This document shows positions 12,561-25,700 of a stretch of DNA of 64,000 nucleotides, piece by piece. Source of the stretch: Scatophagus argus (taxonomy: Eukaryota > Chordata > Actinopteri > Scatophagidae); contig NC_058501.1 in NCBI RefSeq assembly GCF_020382885.2, positions 4,092,001 to 4,156,000 of the forward strand, given 5' to 3'. Below the pieces are notes generated by a model. It did not search any database. It was not told the DNA's origin and saw only the letters and a list, made by a program, of their open reading frames with translations. Positions within the stretch are counted from its first letter, which is position 1, and each line of letters starts with the position of its first letter. Position numbers and translations under genes: made by a program.

Positions 12561-13560
12561 CATTTCCAAAGTGTCATCACAATGTGTAGTATCTAACACA
12601 TCCTTGATGAAGTTTACCTACATTTTCCCATGCCATTCCAGTTCTAAAACCGATTACGGATGTGAATCCAGCATCCCTGAACAATTTTGGCCATTTGCCC
12701 CAGAGCCAAAGGAGGAAATGGGAAGCTAATTTTCTTTGACTGGAACAGTGATTAACACTGTTTTGCCATGGTAACCATACTAAGCAGGCCTGGCAAGCTG
12801 CCGAACAAAAAACCTCACCAGAGGAACCTCTTTTAGCATGTAATAACAATCATTAACCATCCTAATGCTGCCGTGAGCTGCCCTGATCATGACTAAATTA
12901 AGTACATCTGGACTGTTTGGAACGAGTCTTGGAGGTTGCTGGGAAGTCAACACATGGTGTGGACAAAGGCCACCGTGCAGGTGGGCTCTGCATCATGAGG
13001 AGCCATTTCCATGGAAACTACAACAGTACAGAAAACTAGGAACATTTAATGAAATGAAGATGGATCTAGATTTGAAAATCTGAGGGTTTTTTAAAAATTA
13101 TTATCTAAAAAAAACAAAAAACATCTTGCTACAATCACGAGTTAGTGACAGAAATTTCCTACAGTGATTTCAGACCAAAAATGCCCAAGCTCACTTTTTA
13201 TTTTTCCTTGCTGTTTGGCTTGTCCAACCCAAAAAAAGAGAGAAAATTATCCCTGCAGGCATGTCACCAAACAAAAAACAAAGGCATTCCTGTGCGACCA
13301 ACTCAAAGTAATCCCAGACGTATCCCAACTGGTGCTGTCTGACGAGGGCCATGGCAACAACAATGCTGCCTTGTGACATGACTCTGGGATAAGGCAAATA
13401 CCAGATCCAGAGTCAAGTGACAAAAATCATTAGCTCTCTGAAATGCCAGAGCGAGGCAGACTAATTGTGAGCCAGTCAGACCAAATCATTCAGCTTCAGG
13501 CACAATCATTTTTTCATGGGCCAGCTGAGGACACCTGTGCCACATCCAGAGGCAGATGGG
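12560..13560. promoter_or_regulatory. Possible noncoding regulatory block with three X-box-like palindromes
   Basis: GC-richer than the surrounding spacer and without a convincing open frame. Three CCATGG-centred palindromes occur at 12762-12775 (TTTGCCATGGTAAC), 13005-13018 (ATTTCCATGGAAAC) and 13345-13358 (AGGGCCATGGCAAC). Each fits the RFX X-box pattern (GTNRCC-N-RGYAAC) closely. RFX factors drive ciliary and centrosomal genes. The target is unknown; CEP192 ends only 0.2-1.0 kb away. Confidence 0.4.
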
Positions 13561-13642
13561 GCTGCGTTGGCAGTCCCCAGTTACTCAGCTACAGTCTACA
13601 TTTCAAAGTACAATGAGAGGCAGGATTTCAGTCCAGTGAAGT

Positions 13643-13648
13643 TTTATT
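13643..13648 (-). terminator. Poly(A) signal of CEP192
   Basis: AATAAA on the minus strand, 128 bases past the CEP192 stop codon. It gives a short 3' UTR of about 150 bases. No competing signal lies closer to the stop. Confidence 0.6.
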
Positions 13649-13775
13649 TGATCCTTAGCAGATGGTGGTTTTGCCTTTTCCTCTGTTACTCTTATCTGTC
13701 CAGTGATGAGAAGAGCGTCCACCCAGAGCCAGCCAGCTAGCATGAAGAGGTGGCGTAGGATGGTACATCGTGAAT

Positions 13776-16700
13776 TCAAGGCAATGCCTCACCGGTCAGC
13801 TGAATAACAAGACTTCCATTTGTTTCTGACTGGATGAGCAGCAAGCCTGCGTGTCTGCCTGCAGTACTGGGTTTGAATTGGACGGGTAGCTTCAGATAGT
13901 GCTGTGATCTAAAAAGCGGGGAAAGAAGAACTCTAGTTAATACATAATAAACCAAAAGGGTGTTTAAATTTGTACATATACATGCATGTTCACATAAATA
14001 TAAAATCAAGTACTTACGACTGCATAATATGAATCATGACACACTAGACTATGACAAAAATAACTTAAAAGCACTGTACTAAAACAGGATAATCCATATG
14101 CACAGAAAATATTACAACACAAGAATAGCCAATAAATGAGGCAATACGGAAATACTGGGTTCAATGTGGATGTGGGGGAGATGTAGTATATGGTAGTATA
14201 GAGTATATGATAGGAGCCACAACATGCCAGGGTCACCACAAAGCTAACACAAATCCACACACAGCAGGGCTCACAACACGCGTATGTCGTAGGGCCGGCT
14301 CAGGTTCAGACTGCGGCAACACATGGCAGCGTTTGAGATAAAAAGGTCACGACGTACAAGCGTGTCTAACAATACTTTATTTCTGTTGAGGAAATAAGTT
14401 TAAGTAAAGTTAAAAAAAAAAGAAGTAAATTTCAAGTTTTATTTTTGTTTACATTCCACTCTTAGATTGTTTGTCCTATTTGACATGTTGTGCCCGTTCT
14501 GAACACAGCCCTACATCAGCAGAGCACAGTACAGCTGGTACCTGTGGCCTGGCAACCCCTCCCTTAGGCTTTAGTTAGGCAAAACATGAGCACTCCTCGA
14601 GGCCTCAGGTGTGTACCGTTTATAGCAATATTATCCTCCAGGTCCCAACATCTCACAGGACCTCGCATAATGAGCATTTGCAGTGGGGAAATGACATGAC
14701 ACAGACTCCATTTTACATCAAAAAGTATGCTTTACATTATATTTATCATTCTTAGATAAACAATACCCACTCAGAGATAGTTCTACATAACTGAAAACCC
14801 TACAGAAGAAGCACAGAAACATGAAAACACAGAGTTAGGCACTAATTCTATATATTACAATCCTCTGATTCCTTTGTCACCTAGCTACTATTAAAAGTGC
14901 AGAATAGAGAGTTTCTGTGAAGGATAGTGACTACTGGACTCACCTCAGGGAATATTTGGAATGCTTGATGTGGAAGGGCTCCCTAGGGTTTACAAATTTC
15001 AGCTGCAAGTCAATTTGAGAAGCCACACGTCAAATATCAAACCATGCAAAGCACAGTGACAATCGTTAGGAGTGGTTATCACATTTATCATCCCGTACAA
15101 ATAAAATCAAGGCAGTCATGCAACTTCTGCATGTAATATTGAATAACAGTAGGTGAGCTAGTATCTTTTTGCCTCTTTTCAATATACTGAAATTTTGTCT
15201 TTGAGATGACAAGATCTCATCTACAGAAGTACAGAAGAACTAAAACTAAAGTAAAACTTATTTAAAAGAAATCTTTTGAAGACTTCCGTGCTTTAACACT
15301 GACAGCATATCTTTGCTGGAATAGATAGTGCTCCACATTGACATTCTACATTTCTGTCAGTTTCTGCTGCAGTGAGCGAGGAAAAAAAACAGTTTTCTTC
15401 CTATGTCTTCATGAGATTAAGGCATGCGTCACCTCATGCATGTCTGACGAGTTGTTGCGGATGTTGACCTTCAGAGTGCTGGACTCACCCAGCCGTGTGG
15501 CTGGGAAGGTGTAGAGATCTTGTGGAGAGTACACACCCCTCCGCACAGCCTCCTCCTGGCTGAGAATCACAAATTGTGTCAGTTTTGACAGGAAGAATAA
15601 CACAATCACCATCTGAAACAGAGACAGCTACACTAAAAATATAACCTGCAGGGCATTAAACTCAGTCCTTGAATTTCTGAGTCTCTTAAAGAATGTTTTG
15701 AAAGTCACGATACAACAAATTTTGTTACTATCCATTTTTTGTTTATTAACAGAGCAAACAAACTGAGCTTTCTTTGTATTTCCTGGACATGTTTAGAGAT
15801 GACAGTAGGAAGATGACAGAAACAAGGGGAAAAACAGAGATGTGGAATGAACACATGGACGGTGTGTTAAATCCATGGGCCACCAAGGTAAATGTCACTT
15901 TCTTTGGCAAAAGACGAACAGCACTTTTCGCCAAAATGTCTTGAAGCGGTCAAATAATTCCACCGTTGACACTGGCTTATACCTGTTACCATAGAGATTC
16001 TGGTGAGGGTTACACACATGTTCAGTTTTTGCAAGACAGGTCTCACCTGGTTTTGCCTGCTGGGGCATCAGCTCTCTTCCGGGTTTTAACCGTGGCCTCT
16101 GTCTTCACCAGAGAGCAGTCTCCTTCCTGTGGTCCTTCTACTGGGCCAGACTTGATTCCCTTGGGACACAGACATAACTTTAGGATCCTAGCATAAAAAG
16201 CTCCTGAAGTGCCAGAAAAAACATTGCTTTCACGTACATACTACTTCAAAACTGTTGGTAAGTAAATCTTTAAAGTCTGCACATCAGATAAGACTTAAAT
16301 TATGCTGCTACATGATACTAATCATATGCAAACATGATGAAATGTCAAACGTGCTATACACATTTAGTTCCAACCAGTCTGTCAGGTACATCTCAAATCA
16401 AAGTTTTCTAACTGTCCCAGATCAGGATTTAACACCGCTGAGGGATCTGACACTTCATTTTAACAATGTATCTAAGAAACAAGGCAACAGCGACAAAAGC
16501 ACCATCATAACCACTTAACCTACTTATCTGGAACCATCTATGTGACATCCCGCTTGCTGTGTATGTATGCTCTTAAGTTAACCGAGACTGTCATAACACT
16601 TCACATTAAAGCAGCACACACACACACACAAAACCAGCAGGCTCATCTCAGCAGGGTGGCCCTCCTCGCCATCCCACAACCCGCTTTTCTCATTTGTTAA

Positions 16701-19700
16701 TTCTGTCACTAACACCACAAAGCAATAGTCAAGCTACTGCTATATGTGCCCTTATTTCCTTAAAGTAGTGAAAGCAATGACACATTCTAATGCCTTTAAG
16801 TAAACACTTCCCCAGTGGGCTATGATTTTATACACATGGTTTAGTCTTCGAGCGAAACAATTAGTGAATCATTGCTTGTTGTCGACTGTCTGATTAAGAT
16901 GGCAAACAAAAGCCTACTTAATTGTAGAATTTTCTGTTTTGCTGCTGGTACAGAAGTATGAAACACTGCAATAGTAAGAGGACTGTATTTCACAGTTTAG
17001 GTAAAGCACAGGTAAGAAGAGAAAATAAGAACAGTGAGAATACTATAACTATATTGTAGGCCAAAACTATAGAAATATAGTGGCTACTGAGCTTAGTAAT
17101 AAGTTATGTTGCACCTCCTGTTGGAGCCTCAAGTGGATCAAACTAATAAAATTAAAATTTTATTTTTTAAAAAAGCAGATATTACAGTAACTGTATTTTG
17201 GGGGACCTGAATCCTCCAACTAACTAACAATGATTTGTCCCGTGTAACACTTCTACTAGAGAAACACACTTGCTCTCGGTGTGGTGTTTGATTCCAAGAC
17301 CCAAAACTAATAAATGAATCCTCACAGTGCCACAGAGTTGGAAGCGGATTCTGGATTTCTGCTGCGGCTCAGACACAGGGTGGCACTCCAAGTCCCAGAA
17401 CTGGGCATAGTCCCCTCTGTCCCTGGGCAGAAAAGTAATAGGCACCTGGGAGAGCATGGATGACATTAGAGCAAACAATCAGACTGTATTTTACCACATC
17501 AACGCCTGACGTACTCATACACCTAATAAGCTAAACTCTAGATAAAAGAAAACTAATCAACTTTCTCTTAACTTAAAATAGTTTCCAGATCATTTTGCCA
17601 ATAACCCACGACATTTGCTGTAAATCTTGTCCCATCCATTTACAACCACTTGCTCTAGATAGAGGTCTAGTTGGATATGAGTGCCTACCTGCATCTTCTC
17701 ATGAGCTCCCAGCGTGCCTGAGACTCTGGAGCATCTGAAAGCCGTGTAGGTGGCCCGGTAAACATCTCCAGTGTTGTCAACCCCCTGAGGAGAGAGAAGG
17801 AACCACAGCTTGACCCGAGACGACATTATCACACAATGGCCAGGAACAAGACAAAACAGCATGATTAAACCAGCAACATTCAGAGTGTGGACCTACAAAA
17901 TCAAGCCATTTACAAAGTGAGTCTCATGACAAAATAAAGATCCAGTTAGACAATAACATAAACTACACTCAAAAGGAATTGGAAATAAACTACAAACCAT
18001 ATTGAAGCATTTGTTCCCAGAGAAGAAAATAAATAGAAAAAAACAGTAAAAAAGAATGAAAGAGTCAACTGAAGACAAAGATAATGAAGAAAAAAGCACC
18101 TTGACATATGGAGGAGCAAATGATGACAGGTACCACCTCACTTCCACTTCCCCGTTGTGCACCTCCAGCTGGGCCTCTGGAGTAGACGAGAGAACAGAGA
18201 GAGTTTGAGCTTCCAACGGGAACAGGAGTGTACACACTGCACGGCCTTACTAACAGACTGAACTTAAAACCCCAATTTGAAGGTGGAAATTATTTTTCAA
18301 TTTTCAATTTCAAAAAAGAAAAAAAAAACTGAACTGAACTGAAACTTCAAAAAACTGAATTTAATTTTCCAAAAATGTATTTTTTCATTTGTTGAATGAA
18401 TGTATTATGACAATTTTCATTTTTCAAATTTTTTTATTTTCAAGCTATGCTATAGCTATAACCTTTTTTTTTAGTTTTTCTACATTAAAAAATTGAAATG
18501 ATGAGCACCGCATGGATCATTCTAGACCACTGCTTTTAGGCTGTTCAGTCATCACCACAATGTAAAGTCCAAATTTAAGTCAACAGAGCAACTTCTGTTC
18601 TCTGATCAGTCACCTGCCTACCTGATGTTTCCCCTGAGTGTGTTGTGGGGAAGATGATAGTCTTGTCACTGATCTTCACCAGGGCTTGAGATGCCTGTGG
18701 GGTCTGTGGGGGCAGCAAGGTCTTAGTGGTGAGCCTGGCCACAGGCACCACTGGGGTGGCAGCCTGAGGAGGCAGGGCCGACAGGGTTGTGTCTGCTGGA
18801 GCTGCAGACACGTCCAGAGCCAGGTCCCGACGAATCTGGACCTTGATGAACTGAACCAGTGGTCGCATTGGACACATTCAGCTCCTGTTAGCCTCTCATA
18901 ATGCATGATGACATTCATGATTGTTCTTAAGGTTGAAGAGCTGTGTGTATATACCTTTTGTTGACCGTCACACTGGACATAAATCTGTCCACTCCATGGC
19001 AGCTGTGTAGATTTAGTTGCCAGTGAAGGGTTGGGGCTTATCAAAATTTGCAGGTGGCACCTGCAGGAAATGAGACACCAGTGGATCAATTTAAAAAGCA
19101 TACATATAGTGTCACAAAGATTATGACTGGACCTTTTACCTGTAACTGTTCATTTAGTGAAGCTATAATGACACTTGATACCGTTACCTACATAATCCAC
19201 AACATAAAACACATAAATAAAAATCTAGTTCATTTGAAACTTGCTTGATGTGACAGGCGATGCAGCAAACATCATGGGGTCGAATTCTAATGCTAAAACC
19301 TCAACTTTATCTGAGCCAGAACATTTAATTGAACAACAAGTGTATTCTTACTGAGGCTCAATGACTCCATGCTGAGGGGTGATGGTAAGACAGTGAGCTG
19401 GCCAGGACAAATCAAAGCTCAGCTCACTGGATGTATTGTTCCGAATCTGAACCTGACTGGTGGTGGCTGAACCATCTAGAAACAAAAAAATAGATACATA
19501 AATAAATAAATAATACAAAAAACAACAACAGCGTGATATTTAATAATAATACTTAAGTACTTGCCAAGTACTTGTAATGTGAGATGCCACTGTGTCATTC
19601 ATTTATGGTTTGGAGGTGATCGTTTCACTGACCATACTCAAAATATGTAGTGGAGTTCAAAACTAAGGTAATAAAACATCACACAATAATAAGCTTCAGA

Positions 19701-22700
19701 AATCTAGATCCTACTCACTGATGGTGGGAGATGCGAGGACAAGCTGTTCTGGATGGATGGTCCAGGACTCAGACTGCCTGTGTAATGGCTCAGAGACCTG
19801 AGGGAGAAAAGGATGTTCAGCATCGAAAAATGAATACTTTCTTATGTCAAAAGCAGTGAAACCAGTGTTTCCCCCTCATCCAGTAACACCAGATAATCAA
19901 CACTCATCTCATCACAACAAATAATAAAGCCATTAAAGAGGGTTCATGGTACCTTCAACGAGGGCTCCGTCACTCTCAGGGCAGGACCTTGGGGACCTTT
20001 CACTGGCAGCACGTCCAGAGACACGTTGCCATTTGGCAAACCACTGGAAAGTACACAATGTTAAACTGTCCACTTATTTCAATGATACAAAGCACTATGG
20101 CTATCAAACAGCTGCAAACTAAACACAGCAGAAACCTCACATTATGCATTTTATGTAAAGGTGTTTGCTATAAAAACTGTACATAGTTTGACAGTACTGG
20201 TGTTACCACATCAGTTTACGGTATCAAGTATCATATAGACTAAAAGCACCTTTTTTTTCATGTGTAACTAAAATGCATTTTGGTATCCCTGTGTTCATGT
20301 TGAATGGAGTGTGCTAGAAATATTTCTGACAGTACCTGACAGTCCCTGAACTGCGTCTGGCAGAGGGCGGCTGCAGCTCAGTGTGGTTGCTCTGCTCACA
20401 GTCTGTGCTCTTTGCACTTCCCAGTAACGACACCACTATCTTACTCATGTTTCCATAGAAGATGTGAGCTTCATTGGGCCGCTGGGGCAGGTCGTAGGCT
20501 ACAGAAAAGGTAAATTATTAGTCAGAGCCATCAGAAGCTGAGACAGGTATTCCAACAACCTTTTTAAATGTATAACTTTCTATGTACATTCATACAGCTA
20601 TGATTTTCTGCTTCTTTGTCAAGACTTTCAGCTTTAGAAACTTTTAGAAACCGACTACGTAAAAAATCATTATTCACTAATTAATGAGCAAAAGAGCAGC
20701 AAAATGATGACTTTATAATCTTTTTGAAAGGCCAATTTGAACTAAATTTTCAGAAAATTTCATTTTTTTAAGAGGAGACCATATAGTAATTATAATGACA
20801 TCTTACTCTCTGTGATACTTTCTTCTCCCAGGAACTTCTCATTAAAGTCAACATTTTTCAGCAGACTGTTCTCAGACAGAGCCTTCCGCACAGCCGCTGG
20901 TTTGCTCTGAAGCAATCTGAAAGAACAAAACACAAACTTGCTGTGAGGGGAACAAAAACAGCTTTCTCACAAAAGCAGAACCATCTGGAATTGGATCTAT
21001 AAACCCTATCCGCACTTTTAATGATCCAGAAATAGTGTATGTTTATTTTAAACAACAGACCAGCATACAAATCACCTGCAGGCAGGAGAATCACAGTAAT
21101 ATTGCTCTGTGCAGAAACAAGCTAGACATAAACAATATGTCTGTGGATCTCATCATGGAAACAAATGAAATGCTGGCCTTATAAAGGTCAACAGATTCAG
21201 TTCCTCTGTATTGTTCTTACTATATCCATTTGTAAAATCAGTTTACAAGTGCATACAGTTTTCTCCTGGAAAAAAAAAAAAACTTTAAACAGGATTTAAA
21301 CTTTTAAACTTTTTCTTATGGACAGTTAAGATTCAATTTAATTACCAATTATCCCCTACTAATTCCCATACCTACCTACATAACTACTTTATAACAGTAG
21401 TTACACATAAACTTAGAAATAACGTGTTGGAATTTCTCACCTCCTATACTGCTGCCTGGAGACCTCATCTCCACAAAACAGACAGATAGTAGCCAGCAGT
21501 GCGTTGGCAGACTGACACAGACTCTCTTCTCTTTGGGTGGACTTCATTAGAACAGTGATCACCTGAAAACGCACACATATTTTCAGTTAATTCTTACTCC
21601 TAATCATCAATTCTAGTGTCTTGTGTAGCACTTGGAGCACTTAATTTTTTTTTTCCCTGAATCAGAGTGTGATCATTTGTATCCTCTCTTGTACCTCTTG
21701 TGTCCTTTCCTTGAGTACAAACTGTGACGGGGCAAGGCTGATGACAGAGGGTTCCATCACTGATCGTGTCTGCACATCAGAGAAGGCCACAGCTTTGATG
21801 AATGCTGCTCTGGAGCCAGTGTTCCTCACGCACAAACAAACTTTGCTGACGTGACAGACAGCAATGTCAGTCATTGTTGCCACATAACCGTCCGCCTGTT
21901 TCCTCTGGTCCTCCAGGATTATGTTGCTGGTCCCACCGTAGCCCGACAGTGGAATCTGAAGATGGGGTATATAGAAACCAAGTTAAACTATAACCCAAGA
22001 ACTTCTAATGAAATAAAGAAAACATGGCAAAAAAGACAGTACAGAAAATGATGCAAGAAAAATGTGTGATGATGTATGGCGATAACAGCAAGGCAGAGCC
22101 AAAACAGTCCTCACAGTGAATTTGACCCCTGGCTGTGAGGCCCGGATTCCAGACTGTTTGATCTCCAGCTTGGCCAACATGCAGGCCACCCTAGTGGGAG
22201 CAAAGAGCAGGTGGACGGTCACGTCCTCTTTGGGACGAATGGACAGCTCCCCATGTCGGGTCAGGCGCTCCTCAGGACTGAACATACTTTGGAGCTAAGG
22301 GAGAAACAAGTTTATACACTTCACAATTGAGTAGTGTAGACATTCCTTAAGTGCTTACTCAGTTTGTCTTTACAATCCCCGTTTTATTAGAGGAGAAACT
22401 GCAGACTGTCAGAAGAAAATGTGAACTCTTAAAGTGCCACATCAAAGGCTGTTTAGGGATCTTGGGGAGTAATACGTATTTGTGAGAAAGTAGTACCTTT
22501 GCGGCTCCACAGAGAACTGTGAAAGTCCAAATAATTGATGTCAATTAAGATGCATTATGAGTAATTTACGTGCCATGTTTATGCAAGAGGAATAAAAAAG
22601 ATAATATCCCTGTTTCTGCACAATCAATTTTTTAACCACCCTAAGTCTGAAAATGTTATAGGAACACAATGTTAAATTAGTGACGTACTCCTTCTCGCTT

Positions 22701-25700
22701 CTCGGCCTTTTGGCTAAGATCAAGTGTAGTATCTGTTCTTATCAGTTTAATATCTGATACGTCCTCCATAAGGGGACAGCATATTAAATGGATTTTTAGC
22801 ACTGGGAGCCGAAAAAGGGGGCAGCCGTGGCCTAGAGGTTGGAGAAGCGGCTTGTGATCGGAGGGTCACCGGTTCGATTCCCCCACTGGACGGGCAGGAA
22901 AAATTTGGGTGTGGTGGAGTGATTAATGCGAAAAATACTCCCCCCCTCTATTAGCCGGCTGATGTGCCCTTGAGCAAGGCACTTAACCCCCCAATATGCT
23001 CCCCGGGCGCCTGATGCTGCCCACTGCTCCTGTGTGTGTTTCACTGCATGTAATTTGCCGGGTGTTGCATGTGTGTGTTCAACTAAGGATGGGTCAAATG
23101 CAGAAGACGAATTCAGTGTGTGTATGTAAAAATATATATACTGTCAATAAAGCTGATTCTTCTTCTTCTTCTTCTTCTCCTTTAGTGCAACACAAAGTGT
23201 TCAGCTTCGGCCTGTTTTTCTGTTTTCTGTTTTAAGCTACATGTGGAAAAACTGATTGAATAAAAACACTTGCAGTGAATTGTTTTAATTAATGCACACA
23301 AAACATTATGGAAATGAAAATGAACTCTCGTCTGTTTTCAAATATGCAAATTATCTACCTGAAAACAGTCCTGGTCTTGACCACGAATAAGCAAACGAAG
23401 CTGCAGGGTGGCGCCGGTCGAGTTGTTTCTTAGAACCAGCTTCTGCTGGCTGAAAAACAATGGCAGCTGTTAGCTAGGAGAAAACTGCATGCAGGTGTGT
23501 CAAACTACTTTTGACAACCTTTGTTTTGAGATTGAAAATTATTATCTGAATGTCCTAATTTGTGTAGAATAGCCAAGTCTGGGTGCATTCAAACCTTTAA
23601 ACAATACACACGTCCTATAGAAGATTTAGCTTTCTTACCAACTTGTACTGTACCTCCCCTGAATGAGTGTAAATAAATTGTGTATTATGTTGAAATATCT
23701 TCTGAGGAATAACACTCCCTGTAGACACCCCCTGTCCCTTCTCATGAATAACATTATAGAAGCTTTAATCGAATAAGGTGAACTCCAAGTCCTTGAGATT
23801 TTGTTATTGATTACTTTCCAATGAATAATTGATATCAATAAAATGTTGTTTTTTTTCCTGTAACCAAATAATAGCGGAATTAATGAGAAACTGAGACGTT
23901 GCTTACACAGCTCGGCCCAGAGTGACCCCTCCCCAGGCGACAAACTGTTTATTGGAGAGAATGGGTGGAACATCACTGGCCACACCAGGACCGAAAGCAG
24001 CAGCAGAGGGAATGGCGGGCTTCCCAGAGTGCTCTGAGACAACTTCTCCTTTTAGGGTTACCTCATACTGAGGCCCTGATGGTAGCACCAAGATGGTGAG
24101 GAGGCTGAAACAAAACAAGCTCAAGAAGTCATCCCTGGTCAGCAACTTCTAACGTCCTCTGAACATATGACATATGACAACACATAAAAACACAAATGGC
24201 CAAATCTTGTAGCATCAACTCCATTTCTGTAATATATATCTACTCCAAGGATCAAATTTGTTTTCTTTTTAACAGGACTTTTCCTGCACAAAACAAATTG
24301 TGACTACTTAAGCACTTGTAAAAAGATTAAATGTCTGTATACCTTTCTCGATATTTTCGGCTGCCCTGTGCTTTGAAGGAGACCGTGATGCCTCGCTCCT
24401 CTTCCACTCTCAGGGACAGTTCATCAGGTGTGACAGAGAAACTGTCATCAGCATCACTGTGCTATAAACAGGAATTAAAGAGAGACAATGAGAGGGAAAC
24501 AAAGAAAAGGTAGGTTGAATGTTGGGAGACAATAGATGGAGGGAAAGATGAAGTACAGAAGCAAGAAAGTGAACAAGGAAAGAAAAGAAAATTTCAGGAG
24601 GAGCAACAAGAAGCAAAGTTATAAAGAGAGAAAACAAGCAAAGTGAAAGAAAGAAGACAGGAAGAAGGTAAAAATTGAGAAAACAAGGAAAAACAGGAGG
24701 AAAATATCAATTAATCCCCACCCTACCCCTCCAGTATGTGCCACAATCTGAGCCCAAAATGTCACAGAGGCTTCCTCAAACCCCAAATCTAATAAGAAAA
24801 GTAAAGGTCAGAATTACCTTGAGTTTTAGCTGCACGTCAATGTTTCCTGCATTCTTTAATGGCAGCATCTGTTGACTGGATTTACCCAGTGGAGCGGACA
24901 GGCTGACAGTCTAGACAGAAGAAGTACAAAAAGCAGTTGACTGCCCACTCTACAAAGGCCAAAACAAGTTACAGGATGAATGAAACATGATGATAAAAAG
25001 GTGGTTTTATGTCAAATTTTATATCAAATAAAACCAAATGTAGTTGTGATTAGTCCAGCAATTTCCTTTCTTAAAGTCTTTGGACATAATATGAAATAAA
25101 AAAAATAATATGAAATTACATTTGAATCAGCAAATGGATGTTGTTGCTGTATATCTCATTTGGTTAACATTCAAAAGTAAACTTAATTGCGCAGTGACTG
25201 GCCAGGTGTGCTTGCATGTACTTTAAAAATCACAAAGGTTTAAAGCAGCCAGTAAATTGGAAGAATTCAGAACTTCCTTTCTTTTCACCATTTTACAGTA
25301 GGGTGCCCCTTGTATGATCAAGGCCATCTCACTTTCAAGTTTAAGCCTGAAATTGTATAAATTACTGGCAGAACAGGACTAGCTGGTCTCCATTACACGA
25401 GAAAACCTAACCTGCGAATCCCTGCTGATATGTAGGTGACTCACTGCTCTTAACACAGAAATCTGCAGCAGCTGTTTAGTTTAACTGTTCAAGATGGTCA
25501 TAGATAATTACAATAGTAACTGTGTATGCTTCTGTCAGTTTAATTTTGCTTCTTCTTATATTATCAACCGTCTTAAGTCTTCCTTGTGCAATGATTTGCA
25601 CTTAAATTTTAGTGGCTAATTCACAACGTACTGAAGACTTACTTGTCCCAGAACATATATTACGACACATTTACAATATAGCGTTGTGCAGAGCTACACT

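Larger units (their letters stand above)
13776..24461 (-). other. cep192: CEP192 exons 32-51 (C-terminal ASH/PapD-like domains)
   Basis: Exons in transcript order: 24343-24461, 23907-24104, 23359-23449, 22115-22294, 21695-21955, 21441-21562, 20807-20916, 20336-20498, 19953-20043, 19719-19797, 19352-19475, 18955-19060, 18622-18850, 18100-18176, 17689-17784, 17326-17445, 16047-16159, 15433-15559, 14944-15002, 13776-13908. Matches to human run almost without a gap: GPQYEVTLKGEVVS, LLIRGQDQDCFQ, LFAPTRVACMLAKLEIKQ, SLDVLPVKGPQG, SSFAPPYVK, FLPRDRGDYAQFWD. The last exon gives QFKPSTAGRHAGLL and ends GEALP. The acceptor of the 16047-16159 exon is the least certain; several in-frame AGs lie nearby. 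Confidence 0.9.

Noticed and set aside
22694..22818. Functional U2 snRNA gene
   Set aside because: The 3' third is missing, the Sm-site region is altered, and no snRNA promoter (PSE) was recognised upstream.
22828..22900. Intact tRNA gene at the A/B boxes
   Set aside because: The boxes belong to a SINE head repeated at 49,180; a cloverleaf with paired acceptor ends was not apparent.
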